A stretch of 64,000 nucleotides of DNA from Alteromonadaceae bacterium XY-R5 (GTDB lineage Bacteria > Pseudomonadota > Gammaproteobacteria > Enterobacterales > Alteromonadaceae), in assembly GCA_001660395.1 (NCBI GenBank), contig LXWE01000011.1:1-64000 (forward strand), written 5' to 3'. The notes below the pieces were generated by a model that searched no databases, was not told the DNA's origin, and worked only from the letters and a program-made list of their open reading frames with translations. Below, piece by piece: positions 63,732 to 64,000 of this stretch (the first letter of the stretch is position 1; the number at the start of each line of letters is the position of its first letter). A program made the translations under genes and the position numbers.

Positions 63732-64000
63732 TCACTGTGATTCGCTTTTCAGACAGGCTCTGAGGACAACGGTATTATACTGACGGGCGTACTCACGTAA
63801 TGCTTTGCGCGGCGTGAGATCTTCGTCAATCCTCAAGCTGTCACCAGTACCTGATAATACTTTAACACCACAACGTTGTTGCAGATCTTCCGCAGGATAC
63901 TGTTTCGCATCGATGCCGGGGAATGAAATCATTCGGCTGGCAAAGGCCAGCAGTTTAAAATCTTTTTTGCCGATGGCGAGATTGGCATCGGCAATCGGAT
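63732..64000 (-). CDS. Uncharacterised protein, C-terminal part (runs off the right edge)
   Basis: A minus-strand frame enters from beyond the window and ends at 63732. The visible 89 residues read on from PIADANLAIGKKDFKLLAF to an ATG-coded Met at 63932 and then GIDAKQYPAEDLQQRCGVKV and a mostly helical end; the Met is internal, since the frame is open to the edge. I do not recognise the family. It is 123 bases upstream of pyrB on the same strand. Confidence 0.6.
   Translation of the reverse strand, partial: PIADANLAIGKKDFKLLAFASRMISFPGIDAKQYPAEDLQQRCGVKVLSGTGDSLRIDEDLTPRKALREYARQYNTVVLRACLKSESQ

Overview
The window reads as a chromosomal segment of a marine gammaproteobacterium of the order Alteromonadales. 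This rests on gene order (yibN-grxC-secB-gpsA beside gpmI-envC-yibQ, maoP next to ilvIH, divergent argE/argCBFGHA), on the protein families and on the moderate base composition; genus cannot be fixed by reading alone. Coding density is high. Nearly all genes are chromosomal housekeeping or signalling genes; the only mobile DNA seen is the end of an IS3-family element at the left edge.

Layout. 1-126: IS end with the start of a transposase gene. 188-8346: arginine biosynthesis, with argC-B-F-G-H-A on the minus strand and argE divergent, the intergenic control region carrying ARG-box-like sites. 8387-13183: mgsA, a CpxP/Spy-like periplasmic protein divergent from cpxRA with a CpxR box between them, and pldB. 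13248-22100: trmL, gpsA-secB-grxC-yibN, gpmI-envC-yibQ, a DUF808 membrane protein, a short-chain dehydrogenase and a MerC-family membrane protein behind a Zur-like palindrome. 22106-34394: a chemosensory cluster (cheY-cheA-cheW-receptor-cheW-parA-STAS-cheR-cheD-cheB, then an HDOD gene), with a divergent response regulator. 34396-38603: ugpQ-like gene, EamA exporter, psd, rsgA and orn. 38746-39041: two identical tRNA-Gly genes followed by an octanucleotide tandem repeat. 39464-44194: TonB-dependent receptor, TPR-sulfotransferase and a DUF4442 protein. 44230-47288: a structured leader, maoP and ilvIH. 47387-50115: ppnP, an Lrp-type regulator and leuA. 50128-56518: diguanylate cyclase, ygiQ, a TonB/TolA-like anchor protein, a SpoIIAA-like protein and pldA. 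56720-58413: a sigma-54-type promoter and glnK-amtB. 58703-64000: Dyp peroxidase, GNAT, class III cyclase, hemL, pyrB and a truncated gene of unknown function.

The most distinctive system is the chemosensory cluster. Its order matches the Pseudomonas aeruginosa che2 locus (cheY2-cheA2-cheW2-aer2-cheR2-cheD-cheB2), but it carries three extra genes, a second CheW, a ParA-type ATPase and a STAS protein, between receptor and CheR. The receptor has three tandem Aer2-like PAS modules, each keeping a His/Trp pair at the spacing of the haem-ligand pair in Aer2, plus a WEEF tail of the kind that tethers CheR. It looks like a gas- or oxygen-sensing array with its own positioning ATPase. The second signal worth attention is the leader of maoP: a promoter, a two-stem RNA fold and a 28-codon upstream ORF whose only purine-rich start-site sequence lies inside the closing stem.

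All product calls come from reading translated sequence against remembered families; no database search was run.
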